Shown in pieces: positions 1 through 8,521 of a DNA stretch of 64,000 nt; position 1 is the stretch's first letter, and each line of letters opens with the position of its first letter. The stretch covers positions 62,001 through 126,000 of the forward strand of contig JABDLS010000139.1 of assembly GCA_013002885.1 (NCBI GenBank), given 5' to 3'. Both the position numbers and the translations under genes were made by a program. Source of the stretch: Gemmatimonadota bacterium. GTDB lineage: Bacteria; Gemmatimonadota; Gemmatimonadetes; Longimicrobiales; Gaopeijiaceae. The notes beneath the pieces are model-generated. The model was not told where the DNA came from. It worked only from the letters and a program-made list of their open reading frames with translations, and searched no databases.

Positions 1-1
1 G

Positions 2-94
2 GACCTATACGGCTTGCTCACCGACTTCTACGGTGTGGACCCAGCCGATGGGATGCGAGGGATGGGGGATGGACTGGGTATGGAAGATGAGTGA
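2..94 (+). CDS. C-terminal end of an unidentified protein, cut by the window edge
   Basis: From base 2 one open frame runs to TGA at 92-94 and encodes the last 30 residues of a protein that begins left of the window. It opens with a hydrophobic/aromatic stretch (LYGLLTDFYGV) and ends Gly/Met-rich and acidic (GMGDGLGMEDE). I do not recognise it. It would be convergent with the minus-strand gene whose stop is at 148. The call rests only on plausible residue composition, so it is tentative. Confidence 0.35.
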   Translation, partial: DLYGLLTDFYGVDPADGMRGMGDGLGMEDE

Positions 95-147
95 TCGCTC
101 CATCCAAAGGCGCACCCACTCGCAGGCGGGGCGCGAGGGGCAGCGTG

Positions 148-753
148 TCATGGGGTCTCGGTGGGGCCCAGGGGTCCCGTCCTCCATCGCCATCCCACCC
201 AGGCCGCCCCGCACAGCCAAAACACGATACCCAGGAACCCTCCCATGACCGGCCCCAACCCTGCGCCCGGGCCGGCCCCCCGGGTCTCGACGTCCGTCAG
301 ACGCCCGCTGGCGTCGACGCGATAGCGGGTCCGGGTAAACGTCACGTCCCCCGACGAACGATGGACCACGACCCTCAATTCGGGAGCAGGGCTCTCGATC
401 TCGAAACCGTACGCTTCGTAGGCCAGATCTCGTCCCGGCAGGGTGCGGGGCCAGCCTTCACGCCGGTCGTACGAGGCGAAGTCGGCGCGACAGCGCTCCA
501 CGTCCGCTGGCGACAGCGCGAATCGGAGCGCGAGCGAGTCGCGATGCGGAAGGAGGTCCCGAAGAGTGAACGCCCGACACAGGGAACCACCGTCGAACTC
601 CCACACCGCCATGACGGTGGCCATCCCCGACGGCTCGGCGGCGTCCTCAGAGCTGTACCCGCCGGTAAAGAACGATGCGACGAGGGCGCCGACGATCACG
701 CATACGGGCAGGGCGGCGAGAATCAGAAGACCGCGGATGACGCCTCGCATCAT
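148..753 (-). CDS. Hypothetical membrane-anchored protein
   Basis: A 201-residue protein of unknown function. A hydrophobic segment at about residues 5-25 is an uncleaved signal or membrane anchor. A second hydrophobic segment lies near the C-terminus (about 170-190, GGFLGIVFWLCGAAWVGW). The domain between them is soluble and probably extracytoplasmic, with no motif I recognise. The start ATG at 753-751 overlaps the TGA of the upstream ornithine cyclodeaminase family gene (752-750) as ATGA, so the two are probably translationally coupled. A second ATG follows immediately and would shorten the protein by one residue. Confidence 0.7.
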   Translation of the reverse strand: MMRGVIRGLLILAALPVCVIVGALVASFFTGGYSSEDAAEPSGMATVMAVWEFDGGSLCRAFTLRDLLPHRDSLALRFALSPADVERCRADFASYDRREGWPRTLPGRDLAYEAYGFEIESPAPELRVVVHRSSGDVTFTRTRYRVDASGRLTDVETRGAGPGAGLGPVMGGFLGIVFWLCGAAWVGWRWRTGPLGPTETP

Positions 754-1748
754 ACGACGGCGCGCTGCAGACCCAGCGCCTCTCGTACGATCTTCGCGAT
801 CTGAATATCCTGAATAGCGACGCCGGTCAGGTCCGCCACCGTGATCTGATGGTCCCCGGCTCGACCCGGTGCGCTGTGGTCGATGACCTGCCCCAGTTCC
901 ACGATCTGGTCCTCTTCGATGAGCCCGCCCTGCACCGCGTAGTGGCATTCGCCGTGATCGACGCACTGAGACCGGCTGTCCGCCACAACGACGTCCGCCC
1001 GCCTCAACAGCGCGGCATCCAGCTCCTGCTTGCCGTGGTCGTCCGAGCCCATGGCGGTGACGTGTGTGCCGAGTTGGACCAGGTCGGCATCGAACAGGGG
1101 CGCGCGGGCCGAAGTGGCCGTGACGATCAGATCGCACTGGGGCACCAGATTCTCGAGAGCCGCGGCGACGATCACCTCCAGCCCCCACTCCTGGATTCCG
1201 TCGTCGGCACGCATCTCCTCGACCATGACCGCCGCCTTGGCAGAATCGCGGCCCCAGACCAAGCATCGGGAGCAGTCCACGACGTGGCGTAGCATCTCGA
1301 GTTGCATACGCGCCTGAACACCCGTCCCGACGATTCCGATGCATTCGACGCTGTCGGGAGCGAGGTGCTTGGCAGCGACAGCACCGGCCGCGGCAGTCCG
1401 CATGTCGGTGAGCCAGCACCGATCGAGAAGCACGAGTTCCAGAGCTCCCGTCGTCTGACTGAAGACCAAGATCAGGCCGTCCCCCGCGGGGAGACCAAGC
1501 GATGGATTGTGATAGAAGCCCGAAGCGACCTTGAGCACGTACACGTCGTCACCCGGCACATATCCGTACTTGATGTGCACGTCGCCAGGCGGATCGTCGA
1601 AGTTCAAGAAGCCCACCGGGGGGACGGTGACCCTCCCCTGGGAGTACAGTACGAATCCTCGCTCTATGACCTCGATGAGTTCGAGAGGGTCGACCAGGGG
1701 CTCGATTTCGGAGAGCGGTAGAACGACGGGCTGGACCGGAGCAGACAT
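750..1748 (-). CDS. Ornithine cyclodeaminase / mu-crystallin family NAD(P)-dependent enzyme
   Basis: A 332-residue cytoplasmic enzyme of the ornithine cyclodeaminase/mu-crystallin family. Members include ornithine and alanine dehydrogenase or deaminase activities and ketimine reductases, and the substrate cannot be read from the sequence. Visible family features are the KVASGF lysine region near residue 73, the LTDMRTAAAGAVAAKHLA block (about 113-130) and the dinucleotide-binding GIVGTGVQA motif (about 138-146). An AGGAG ribosome binding site lies about 8 bases upstream of the chosen ATG; longer in-frame extensions have no such site. It is the first gene of a two-gene run with the small membrane protein. 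The divergent DUF2157 operon starts about 120 bases away. Confidence 0.88.
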   Translation of the reverse strand: MSAPVQPVVLPLSEIEPLVDPLELIEVIERGFVLYSQGRVTVPPVGFLNFDDPPGDVHIKYGYVPGDDVYVLKVASGFYHNPSLGLPAGDGLILVFSQTTGALELVLLDRCWLTDMRTAAAGAVAAKHLAPDSVECIGIVGTGVQARMQLEMLRHVVDCSRCLVWGRDSAKAAVMVEEMRADDGIQEWGLEVIVAAALENLVPQCDLIVTATSARAPLFDADLVQLGTHVTAMGSDDHGKQELDAALLRRADVVVADSRSQCVDHGECHYAVQGGLIEEDQIVELGQVIDHSAPGRAGDHQITVADLTGVAIQDIQIAKIVREALGLQRAVV

Positions 1749-1868
1749 CGAATCTCCTCGTGGGGAGTGGCAAGATCCACGGGGCGGCAGCCGGGCCGCA
1801 AGCAGATGCGCCGCAACAAGGGTACTTTTGGCCGCATCACCCAAGACCTGGAAGCGGGAGGCCCGCTG

Positions 1869-2867
1869 ATGAACCGCAAAGCGCTCGACGACTTTGCCAC
1901 CCACTACGGTCTTTCCGCCGAGGGCGTCGAACAGGCATTGGAGCTTGCTCGAGCACGGCCTTCGACGCCGGCCCTGATCGGCTTCTGCGTGCGCCTGCTT
2001 CACCTGGCGGGGGTCCTTTCCCTGGCGGCCGGGGTCGTTTTCTGGGTGGCGGCCAACTGGGCCGTCATAGGTGTCTTCGGACGCTTTGCGTTGGTGCAGG
2101 CCGTCCTCGCCGCGAGCGTAGGCTTCGCGCTTTGGCGCCCGCCACCTCATCCGGTCGGTCGCTACGCCCTGCTCCTCGCCTTCATCGTCACCGGAGCGCT
2201 CTTCGCCCTCTATGGTCAGACGTACCAGACCGGCGCCGATGTCCACGAGCTCTTCCTGAATTGGGCGCTGCTCGGCCTCGCGTTCGTCGTCGCCACGCAA
2301 TGGAGCGTTTCCTGGGCCGCTTGGACCTTGGTGCTGAACGTAGCCCTCTTCCTTTTCTGCGCGGCACGCCCCGCAGCCGGCCTGTTCTGGCGACTACTCG
2401 CAGGTTGGGAGGTGAGCTTGTCGCACCTTCTACTGCTGCCGCTCGCCGTCAACCTCCTCCTGTGGCTCGCCACCATAGGGTTGGAGAGGTCCGGGTTGGC
2501 GCATCTCGCGCCGGCGTGGCTCGGGCGCTTCGTCTTGGCCTGGGCCGTCTTCTACGGTACGTGGTCCGCCACACTCGTGGTGGTCGGAGCCGCCGAGGGG
2601 GAGATCGGTGGCCTTCTCGTACCGCTGGCGGTCTTCGCTGGGATTGCCTGGCACACCTTGGGACGGCGGACCGATGTCTTTCCGCTGGCGCTCCTCGTGG
2701 CGAGCCTCATCGTGCTGGGTACGGCGTTGATCATCGAGGTCGGGGCCTTCGACGAGATCGGCATGTTCTTCGTCATCTCCGCCTGGCTGGTGGTCAGTTC
2801 GACCCTGAGTGGGCGTTATCTCATGCATCTAGTCAGGTCATGGGGAAGGACGGAGGTCGAAGCATGA
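1869..2867 (+). CDS. DUF2157 polytopic membrane protein
   Basis: A 332-residue integral membrane protein with a short soluble N-terminus (LDDFATHYGLS, a DUF2157-like helical start) followed by about nine hydrophobic segments. The ATG at 1869 has GGAGG about 7 bases upstream; the 34-residue upstream extension looks non-native. Its TGA overlaps the ATG of the next gene (ATGA at 2864-2867). DUF2157, DUF4401 and GDYXXLXY proteins recurrently occur side by side in bacteria, and the full trio is present here. Function is unknown; a small membrane complex is the natural inference. Confidence 0.85.
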   Translation: MNRKALDDFATHYGLSAEGVEQALELARARPSTPALIGFCVRLLHLAGVLSLAAGVVFWVAANWAVIGVFGRFALVQAVLAASVGFALWRPPPHPVGRYALLLAFIVTGALFALYGQTYQTGADVHELFLNWALLGLAFVVATQWSVSWAAWTLVLNVALFLFCAARPAAGLFWRLLAGWEVSLSHLLLLPLAVNLLLWLATIGLERSGLAHLAPAWLGRFVLAWAVFYGTWSATLVVVGAAEGEIGGLLVPLAVFAGIAWHTLGRRTDVFPLALLVASLIVLGTALIIEVGAFDEIGMFFVISAWLVVSSTLSGRYLMHLVRSWGRTEVEA

Positions 2868-3847
2868 AGCCCGACGAGCTGGCGGAGGCTCTGGTGCAAC
2901 GAGGTTTCATCCTGTCCGACGCCGAGCCCCGGCCCCCCGGGCCGCCAGACCGGCCCTGGTACGTGAGCCTCGTCCTGGGTGCCTCGGGATGGCTGGCGAG
3001 CCTGTCGGGGTTTGTCTTCGTGATGCTTCTCTTCGAGCCCGATTCCACCGGCGACTTCGTCGTGGGCGGACTACTCCTGCTCGGCTCGGGTTACGGACTC
3101 TACGTCGCCGATCGGGAGGGCGCCTTCTTCGAGCAGCTCGCCCTGGCCCTCTCTCTGGCGGGCCAGTTGCTCCTGATCTGGGCCGTGGGGGAAAGCACCG
3201 AATCAGCGGCAGCAGCAGCAGGCTTCGCGGCCCTCATGTGCTCGGCGCTCGTGTTCGCCCTCCCCAACCACTTCGCCCGGACCCTCTCGGCCCTCTTCGC
3301 GTGCATCGCGTGGGCCCTTGCCGTTCGCCTGACGTGGTGGGGCGAAGATGCCCTCTGGGACCAAAGGGTGGCTGTCCCCCTGGCCCCTGCCCTCGTAGCC
3401 TGGGCACTGATCTGGCTGCCGGTGGCCTTCGGGGTCCACCACCTCATCGGACGGGAAGCCAGGTGGATGGCCACCAAGGCGAATCGGATCGCACGTCCGG
3501 CCATCACCGGCCTTCTCGTGGCGCTCTCCATAGGCACCTGGACGTCTGAGCCCTTCGCGGCTCTGTCCTTCTGGGTACCCACCGAGGTGGCCACCAGTTG
3601 GCTTTCCCTCTGGCCTCTACTCGGTGTGGCTGCCGCGCTCTTCGCCGCCCTGAGCGCGTACCGCCTGCAGTCCCGGGCGCTCATCGGCGTGGCTATCGCA
3701 GGGGCGTTGCTCCACGTCGTGCACTTCTACTACCTGCTGGGTGTGAGGCTCGTGGTGAAGTCCTACATCATGCTCGCCGTCGGAGTTCTCCTGGTCCTTG
3801 CAGCGCGCCACATGGCCGGCCGCCTCGAGCACGAGGCGACACGATGA
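2864..3847 (+). CDS. DUF4401 polytopic membrane protein
   Basis: A 327-residue integral membrane protein. A soluble N-terminus of about 35 residues (MKPDELAEALVQRGFI...) precedes eight or nine predicted membrane helices. Length, topology and neighbours fit DUF4401, the second member of the DUF2157-DUF4401-GDYXXLXY trio. It overlaps both neighbours by ATGA (2864-2867 and 3844-3847), so synthesis of the three proteins is probably coupled. The ATG is preceded by the GGAGG of the 3' end of the DUF2157 gene (around 2851). Biochemical role unknown. Confidence 0.85.
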   Translation: MKPDELAEALVQRGFILSDAEPRPPGPPDRPWYVSLVLGASGWLASLSGFVFVMLLFEPDSTGDFVVGGLLLLGSGYGLYVADREGAFFEQLALALSLAGQLLLIWAVGESTESAAAAAGFAALMCSALVFALPNHFARTLSALFACIAWALAVRLTWWGEDALWDQRVAVPLAPALVAWALIWLPVAFGVHHLIGREARWMATKANRIARPAITGLLVALSIGTWTSEPFAALSFWVPTEVATSWLSLWPLLGVAAALFAALSAYRLQSRALIGVAIAGALLHVVHFYYLLGVRLVVKSYIMLAVGVLLVLAARHMAGRLEHEATR

Positions 3848-4311
3848 CGCGCGGACTGATCGTCATCGGCTTCCTTCTCGTGGTGGGGAGCATCGACTTC
3901 GCCATCTACGGTAAGGAGCGCGTGATACGAAACGGTGATACCGTCTACCTGGAGCTCGCTCCCGTCGATCCGCGCTCCCTCATGCAAGGCGACTACATGG
4001 CGCTCCGCTTCCGCTTGGCCGACGCCATCGACAGCTGGCGCATTGGCAGTGACCGGAGCCGTCTGCGTCGGGCACCGCTCTTCGTGGACGAACGTGGCGT
4101 GGCCACGTTGGCCGATGGCGAATCCGCAACTCTCGCAATCGCCTTCAAGATCCGGAATGGACAGGTCTGGCTCGGGACGAACGCCTACTTCTTCTCGGAA
4201 GGAGAAGCGGGTCGCTTCACGGGCGCCCAATACGGCGAGTTCCGGGTCGATCCGGCGAGTGGGGAGGCCGTGTTGGTCGGACTTCGTGACAACGCACTGA
4301 ACCCGCTATGA
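3844..4311 (+). CDS. GDYXXLXY family protein
   Basis: A 155-residue protein with one N-terminal membrane anchor (about residues 4-20) and a periplasmic domain. The family signature is visible as MQGDYMALRF at about residues 47-56 (GDYxxLrF, where the family has GDYxxLxY, so the terminal Tyr is Phe here). It is the third gene of the overlapping trio with DUF2157 and DUF4401. The domain carries basic and acidic beta-strand-like stretches but no catalytic motif I recognise. It is convergent with the M28 peptidase gene, 53 bases away. Confidence 0.87.
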   Translation: MTRGLIVIGFLLVVGSIDFAIYGKERVIRNGDTVYLELAPVDPRSLMQGDYMALRFRLADAIDSWRIGSDRSRLRRAPLFVDERGVATLADGESATLAIAFKIRNGQVWLGTNAYFFSEGEAGRFTGAQYGEFRVDPASGEAVLVGLRDNALNPL

Positions 4312-4364
4312 ACCGGGCCTGGTCCGGCGCTGGAGCTCCCATGCGGCACCGCGCCATGTCACCG

Positions 4365-6032
4365 TCAACTCGGCGGCCGTGACTCCATCGGTGCCACGCT
4401 GAAGGACCCTTCCCCGTTGGCCGCGGCCCAACTGGTCTGATGTACCAACTGAACGATACGCGTCATCTTCTCATACTCGATGCGTGCGGGGTCGTCGAAG
4501 GGCGTGTGATAGTCGGGGTGCAACCCTGTGTGGAACCAGACGGCGGGCACACCGCTCTCCAGAAATGGCCAGTGGTCGGAGCGCCGCAGCAGATTCGACG
4601 CATTGTTGTCGTAGCGGAAGCGCAGAGTGAGGCCGGTGGTCTCATTGGACGCCTCCACGAGCTGTGCCAACTCAGGGGCGCGGCTGTAACCCAGGATGTT
4701 CAACGCGTTGGCGTTGGATTCAGCCGACTGGGGCTCGAGCCCCCGGAACCGACCGCCACCGTCGGGTGGGACCTCCTCATGCCGCCCGATCATGTCCATG
4801 TTCAGGTAGGCCACCGTCCGCTGTAGAGGAAAAAGCGGGCTCAGCGTGTAGAACCATGCACCGAGAAGTCCCCGCTCCTCGGCGTCCCATAGTGCGAAGA
4901 GGACCGTGCGGTCCGGCCGGTTCCCTGCCTCTGCCGCCCGGGCATACGCCTCGGCGATCTCCAGGACCGCCACGGTGCCGGAACCATCGTCGTCGGCGCC
5001 GTTGAAGACCGTCTCGCCGTCGGTGCCGTTGTGGTCGTGGTGGGCCCCGACGACGACCACTTCGTTTCGGCGGTCGGGATCCGCGCCCTCGATCATGGCG
5101 AGCACGTTTCGCCCCTCCTCGACGTTGCGTCGCACGGCCGTCGTGAAGCGCACCCGGGCGCCCGGGAGTTCGACCACCCCGAGTCCACCTTCAGCGGTCT
5201 CAGCCTCGAGAGCGAGTTCTTCGAGCGTGAGTCCCGACCCGGCAACCAGCGTCCGGGCCAGCTCTACCGAGATGGAGGCGGCGGGGATCTCCACATCGTC
5301 GATCCATGCCCCGAGGGTGAAGCGCTCGATCCGCCGCCTCTCGGAGGGCCATTGCCCCCGGTGGAACGCTCCCCAGTCGTCGATATCCGGCCGGTTGTGG
5401 ATGTCACGAACAAAGAGGATACCGGACGCCCCGCGCTCCTGGGCGGCCAGCGCCTTCCGCCACGTCCGGGACGACTCGGTGGTGACGAGTCCGTCGAACG
5501 GGCTACCTGGGTCGTTGACCCCGGGCTCGCGGTCGAGAGCCAGGACGATCTGTCCGTCTAGATCCTCTCCCCCGAAGTCGTCGTGCTCGAGGCGGGGCTC
5601 GACGAGGCCGAAGCCGGCAAACACCACCGGCCCCTGGGCGCTTCCCGCGGCGCCGGCGTTGGAAGGAGACCATCCATTGCCTGGTGCTCTGGCTTCGCCG
5701 CCCCCTTCCACCGTCAACGAGTTGCCCGACCCGAGGCTGAACCACACCAGGTCGAAGTGTTGGTCGTACGTGCCACCGTCACCCGCGGGTTCGAGCGCCA
5801 GGTCGTCGAAGCGGTCCCGAATCCAGTCCGACGCGCGATCGAGGTCGTCGGTCCCAGCCAGGCGGCCACCCATGGAATCGTGAGAGAGCGCGAAGACGTC
5901 CTCGCGGAGCTCGCCCTCCGTGATGGACTCGATACCCGGGGCTCGCCCATCCTCGGGAGCACAGGCGGCGAAGGCCAGCATCAGGGGAGCTGCAGCCACT
6001 ACCCGAACGAGAATCCGACCTGGGTGGTTCAT
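4365..6032 (-). CDS. Secreted lipoprotein M28 family aminopeptidase with PA-like insert
   Basis: A 555-residue zinc aminopeptidase of family M28. The signal peptide ends in a lipobox-like FAAC with Cys24, so it is probably anchored to the outer face of a membrane. Residues about 130-300 form the protease-associated-like insert (VVFAGFGL..., ASGILFVRD). The catalytic domain follows, with ligands GAHHDH (331-334), NGADDDGSG (344-352), DAEE (383-386), NMDMIG (411-416) and YHTPFDD (508-514), so both zinc sites look complete. It should release N-terminal amino acids from external peptides. The start ATG overlaps the TGA of the upstream DsbA-family gene (ATGA at 6032-6029), which suggests coupled expression. 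Confidence 0.93.
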   Translation of the reverse strand: MNHPGRILVRVVAAAPLMLAFAACAPEDGRAPGIESITEGELREDVFALSHDSMGGRLAGTDDLDRASDWIRDRFDDLALEPAGDGGTYDQHFDLVWFSLGSGNSLTVEGGGEARAPGNGWSPSNAGAAGSAQGPVVFAGFGLVEPRLEHDDFGGEDLDGQIVLALDREPGVNDPGSPFDGLVTTESSRTWRKALAAQERGASGILFVRDIHNRPDIDDWGAFHRGQWPSERRRIERFTLGAWIDDVEIPAASISVELARTLVAGSGLTLEELALEAETAEGGLGVVELPGARVRFTTAVRRNVEEGRNVLAMIEGADPDRRNEVVVVGAHHDHNGTDGETVFNGADDDGSGTVAVLEIAEAYARAAEAGNRPDRTVLFALWDAEERGLLGAWFYTLSPLFPLQRTVAYLNMDMIGRHEEVPPDGGGRFRGLEPQSAESNANALNILGYSRAPELAQLVEASNETTGLTLRFRYDNNASNLLRRSDHWPFLESGVPAVWFHTGLHPDYHTPFDDPARIEYEKMTRIVQLVHQTSWAAANGEGSFSVAPMESRPPS

Positions 6033-6682
6033 TCAACATCACTCCCGACGCTCGCCGCTCGTGCGAACGCCTCCACTAGTACCTGAGCAGGCTGGGCGCC
6101 TGACGCCGCCAGCCGACGATCGAAGACGAAGGTGGGTGTGCCGCTGATGCCCATGCTGCGGGCATCCGCCGCCGTGTCGAGAATGGCCCTCTCGTACCGG
6201 CCGCCATCCAGGGCCGACTCCATGTGCTCGACGTCGAGACCCGCGTCTGTGGCCAAAGCCGTGATCACGCCTGGATCACCCAGATCTCGCCCCTCCGCGA
6301 AGTACCCCTCGAAGAGCCGTCGGTGGAAAGCCGGGAAGCGACCTGGCTCCTCGGCCTGCGCGTAGGACCCGGCTGCCAGCGCACGATGGGTATTGGACAC
6401 TTTTGGGCGCTTGCCTACCTCGAGACCCTCGGCCTCGGCATTCGACCGAAGGGCCTCCTGCATTTGCTCCCAGACGTCGGGCCGGTACGGGAGATCCTCG
6501 ACAGGCATGCCGCCGACGGGTACTTCGGGATGGATCTCGAAGGGCCGCCACTCCACGGCCGCCTCCACGCCCTCGGGAAGCTCCGCGAGCGCCTTCTCGA
6601 GTCGGGCCCACCCCACGTAGCACCACGGGCAGGTGTAGTCGCTGAAGACCTCGAGGCGGATGGTTCGCGGCGCACGGCTCAT
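6029..6682 (-). CDS. DsbA family oxidoreductase, FrnE-like
   Basis: A 217-residue thioredoxin-fold protein of the DsbA/FrnE subgroup. The active site CPWC is at residues 18-21 within DYTCPWCYVG, the long helical insert follows, and the cis-proline loop is GISGTPTFVF near the C-terminus. No signal peptide is visible, so a cytoplasmic thiol-disulfide or isomerase role is likely, as for FrnE-type proteins. The start is uncertain: ATG at 6682 is chosen, an in-frame ATG at 6694 would add four residues, and neither has a strong ribosome binding site. It overlaps the M28 peptidase gene downstream. Confidence 0.88.
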   Translation of the reverse strand: MSRAPRTIRLEVFSDYTCPWCYVGWARLEKALAELPEGVEAAVEWRPFEIHPEVPVGGMPVEDLPYRPDVWEQMQEALRSNAEAEGLEVGKRPKVSNTHRALAAGSYAQAEEPGRFPAFHRRLFEGYFAEGRDLGDPGVITALATDAGLDVEHMESALDGGRYERAILDTAADARSMGISGTPTFVFDRRLAASGAQPAQVLVEAFARAASVGSDVE

Positions 6683-6808
6683 GGAGCGCAACATGAGAGG
6701 GGAGCCGCGCTGGCGCGAGGTCACGTCGGGAGGATCGTGACCACCCTGGTACGACCATGCTACCTCGCGACCGAGCGCGTCCTCCCTTCCACCCATACCT
6801 TCTGTTCC

Positions 6809-8386
6809 ATGGACGGTCAGCACTGGTACGACCTCTTCGGCCGCCGAAGCTCTCGGCGGGACTTTCTCCGCGCGGGGGCAGGCGCCGCCGCATTGGTGGC
6901 GCTCGGCGGCCTACCCGGCTGCTCCGCAGGGCGTCGCCTCAAGTCAGTGCAACGGCCCTTCCGCCTGGGAGTGGCCAGCGGCGACCCCACCCACGACGGC
7001 GTCGTCGTCTGGACGCGCCTCGATCGGTCGGCCCTCGAAGCTCAGGGCGCTCACCGAGATCCCGTGGCCGTCCGATGGGAGGTCGCCGCCGACGAAGCGT
7101 TTCGGCAGGTGGTGCGTTCGGGCACAGCCGACGCCCGCCCCGAGCTGGGACACTCGGTCCACGTCGAGCTCGAGGGGCTCGGGCCGGGCCGGGACTACTT
7201 CTACCGTTTCGACGTCGGCGGGGAGGCCAGTCCTGTGGGCAGGACGAAAACCGCCCCGAGCATGGATGCCCCGACCAACCGCTTCGACTTCGCTTTCGTA
7301 TCTTGCCAGCACTACGAACACGGTTACTTCACCGCCCTCCGCCATCTCTCCGCGGAGACCCTCGACGCCGTGGTGCACCTCGGCGACTACATCTATGAGG
7401 GCGCACGCAACCCCAACGGCATCCGACACCACGAGGGGCCCGAGATCGTCGACCTGGACGGCTACCGCGCCCGCTACGCCACATACCGCAGCGACGTGGA
7501 CCTCCAGGCGGCCCACGCGGCCGCGCCCTGGCTCGTCACCTTCGATGACCACGAGGTCGACAACGACTGGGCCGGCGACGTCCCGGAAGACGACCAATCG
7601 CCGGAGGCTTTTCTTCTCCGGCGGGCCGCGGCCTTCCAGGCCTACTACGAGTTCATGCCGCTGCGGCGATCGTCCATGCCGACGGGACCGGCCATGCAGA
7701 TCTACCGGCGGGTCCCGTTCGGCGACCTGGTAGAGATGAGCCTCCTGGACACCCGCCAGTATCGGAGCGATCAACCCTGCGGCCGCAATGTCGCTCCCTC
7801 CTGCGCGGAGCATGTCGGTGCCGGGCGGACACTCCTGGGGGACCGACAGAAAGGCTGGCTCTTCGATGGGCTGGCTCGGTCTGAGGCCCGGTGGAACGTC
7901 CTCGCTCAGCAGGTTCTCATGGCCCGCTTCCGAAACGTCCGCGACGGCGCCGAGACCTGGTCCATGGACAAGTGGGACGGCTATCCCGTGGAGCGCACGG
8001 AGGTCCTCGGCGCACTGGCCGACTCGGACGCCGCCAATCCCGTGGTGCTCACCGGTGACATCCACTCGAGCTGGGTGACCCGGCTCCTTCGCGACTTCGA
8101 AGACGAACGCTCCGAGGTCGTGGCAACCGAGCTGGTGTGCACTTCCCTGACCTCCGGTGGCGACGGACAGGCAATGACCTCATGGGGTGAGGCGGCTCTT
8201 CGCCACAACGCCCACGTGGACTTCTACGACGCCCGCCGGGGCTATGTCCACTGCGCGGTGGAGCGCGAACGCATGACCGCGCGATACCGCATGGTCCCCA
8301 TCGTCCAGAGCCCGAACTCATCGGTGGAGACGTTGGCGACCTTCGTCGTGGAAGACGGTCGACCCGGGGCAGAGCGTAGCGGATAG
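6809..8386 (+). CDS. Alkaline phosphatase D (PhoD-like) family phosphohydrolase, Tat-exported
   Basis: A 525-residue phosphodiesterase/phosphatase of the PhoD-like family. A twin-arginine signal (SSRRDFLRAG at about 14-23, then an Ala/Gly-rich hydrophobic stretch and GGLPGC) indicates Tat export and possible lipidation. A fibronectin-like N-terminal PhoD domain (about 45-145) precedes the metallophosphatase domain. Metal-binding motifs are SCQHYEHGY, VVHLGDYIYEG, TFDDHEVDNDW and LTGDIHSSW. The product probably releases phosphate from phosphoesters or phosphodiesters outside the cytoplasm. ATG at 6809 is chosen because it places the Tat motif correctly; the much longer upstream frame is a read-through of the divergent DsbA region. 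Confidence 0.92.
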   Translation: MDGQHWYDLFGRRSSRRDFLRAGAGAAALVALGGLPGCSAGRRLKSVQRPFRLGVASGDPTHDGVVVWTRLDRSALEAQGAHRDPVAVRWEVAADEAFRQVVRSGTADARPELGHSVHVELEGLGPGRDYFYRFDVGGEASPVGRTKTAPSMDAPTNRFDFAFVSCQHYEHGYFTALRHLSAETLDAVVHLGDYIYEGARNPNGIRHHEGPEIVDLDGYRARYATYRSDVDLQAAHAAAPWLVTFDDHEVDNDWAGDVPEDDQSPEAFLLRRAAAFQAYYEFMPLRRSSMPTGPAMQIYRRVPFGDLVEMSLLDTRQYRSDQPCGRNVAPSCAEHVGAGRTLLGDRQKGWLFDGLARSEARWNVLAQQVLMARFRNVRDGAETWSMDKWDGYPVERTEVLGALADSDAANPVVLTGDIHSSWVTRLLRDFEDERSEVVATELVCTSLTSGGDGQAMTSWGEAALRHNAHVDFYDARRGYVHCAVERERMTARYRMVPIVQSPNSSVETLATFVVEDGRPGAERSG

Positions 8387-8521
8387 GGGCGCTCGCGAAC
8401 GGAAGACAGGCACGCCGGCGACGCCGGCGCCTTGCCCGGTGGCGCCGCCCTGCGGACATTTCGTGCCCTCGGGACAGCGGCGGCATGGTAGCCGCCCACA
8501 CACCCACGAAGGAGCATCAAC

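Noticed and set aside
5-220. Overlapping 71-codon frames at the left edge on both strands
   Set aside because: Composition is not protein-like, no ribosome site is seen, and the plus-strand frame ending at 92-94 is a better explanation of the edge.
754-1419. Upstream extension of the small membrane-protein frame on the minus strand
   Set aside because: It is the antisense-phase shadow of the ornithine cyclodeaminase family gene; composition is Arg/Gly/His-rich, and the ATGA start at 753 explains the real protein.
8400-8470. GGCGCC-rich hairpin between the phosphatase and lectin-like genes as a terminator
   Set aside because: The stem is short, the arms are self-complementary GC runs common in this DNA, and there is no T tract.
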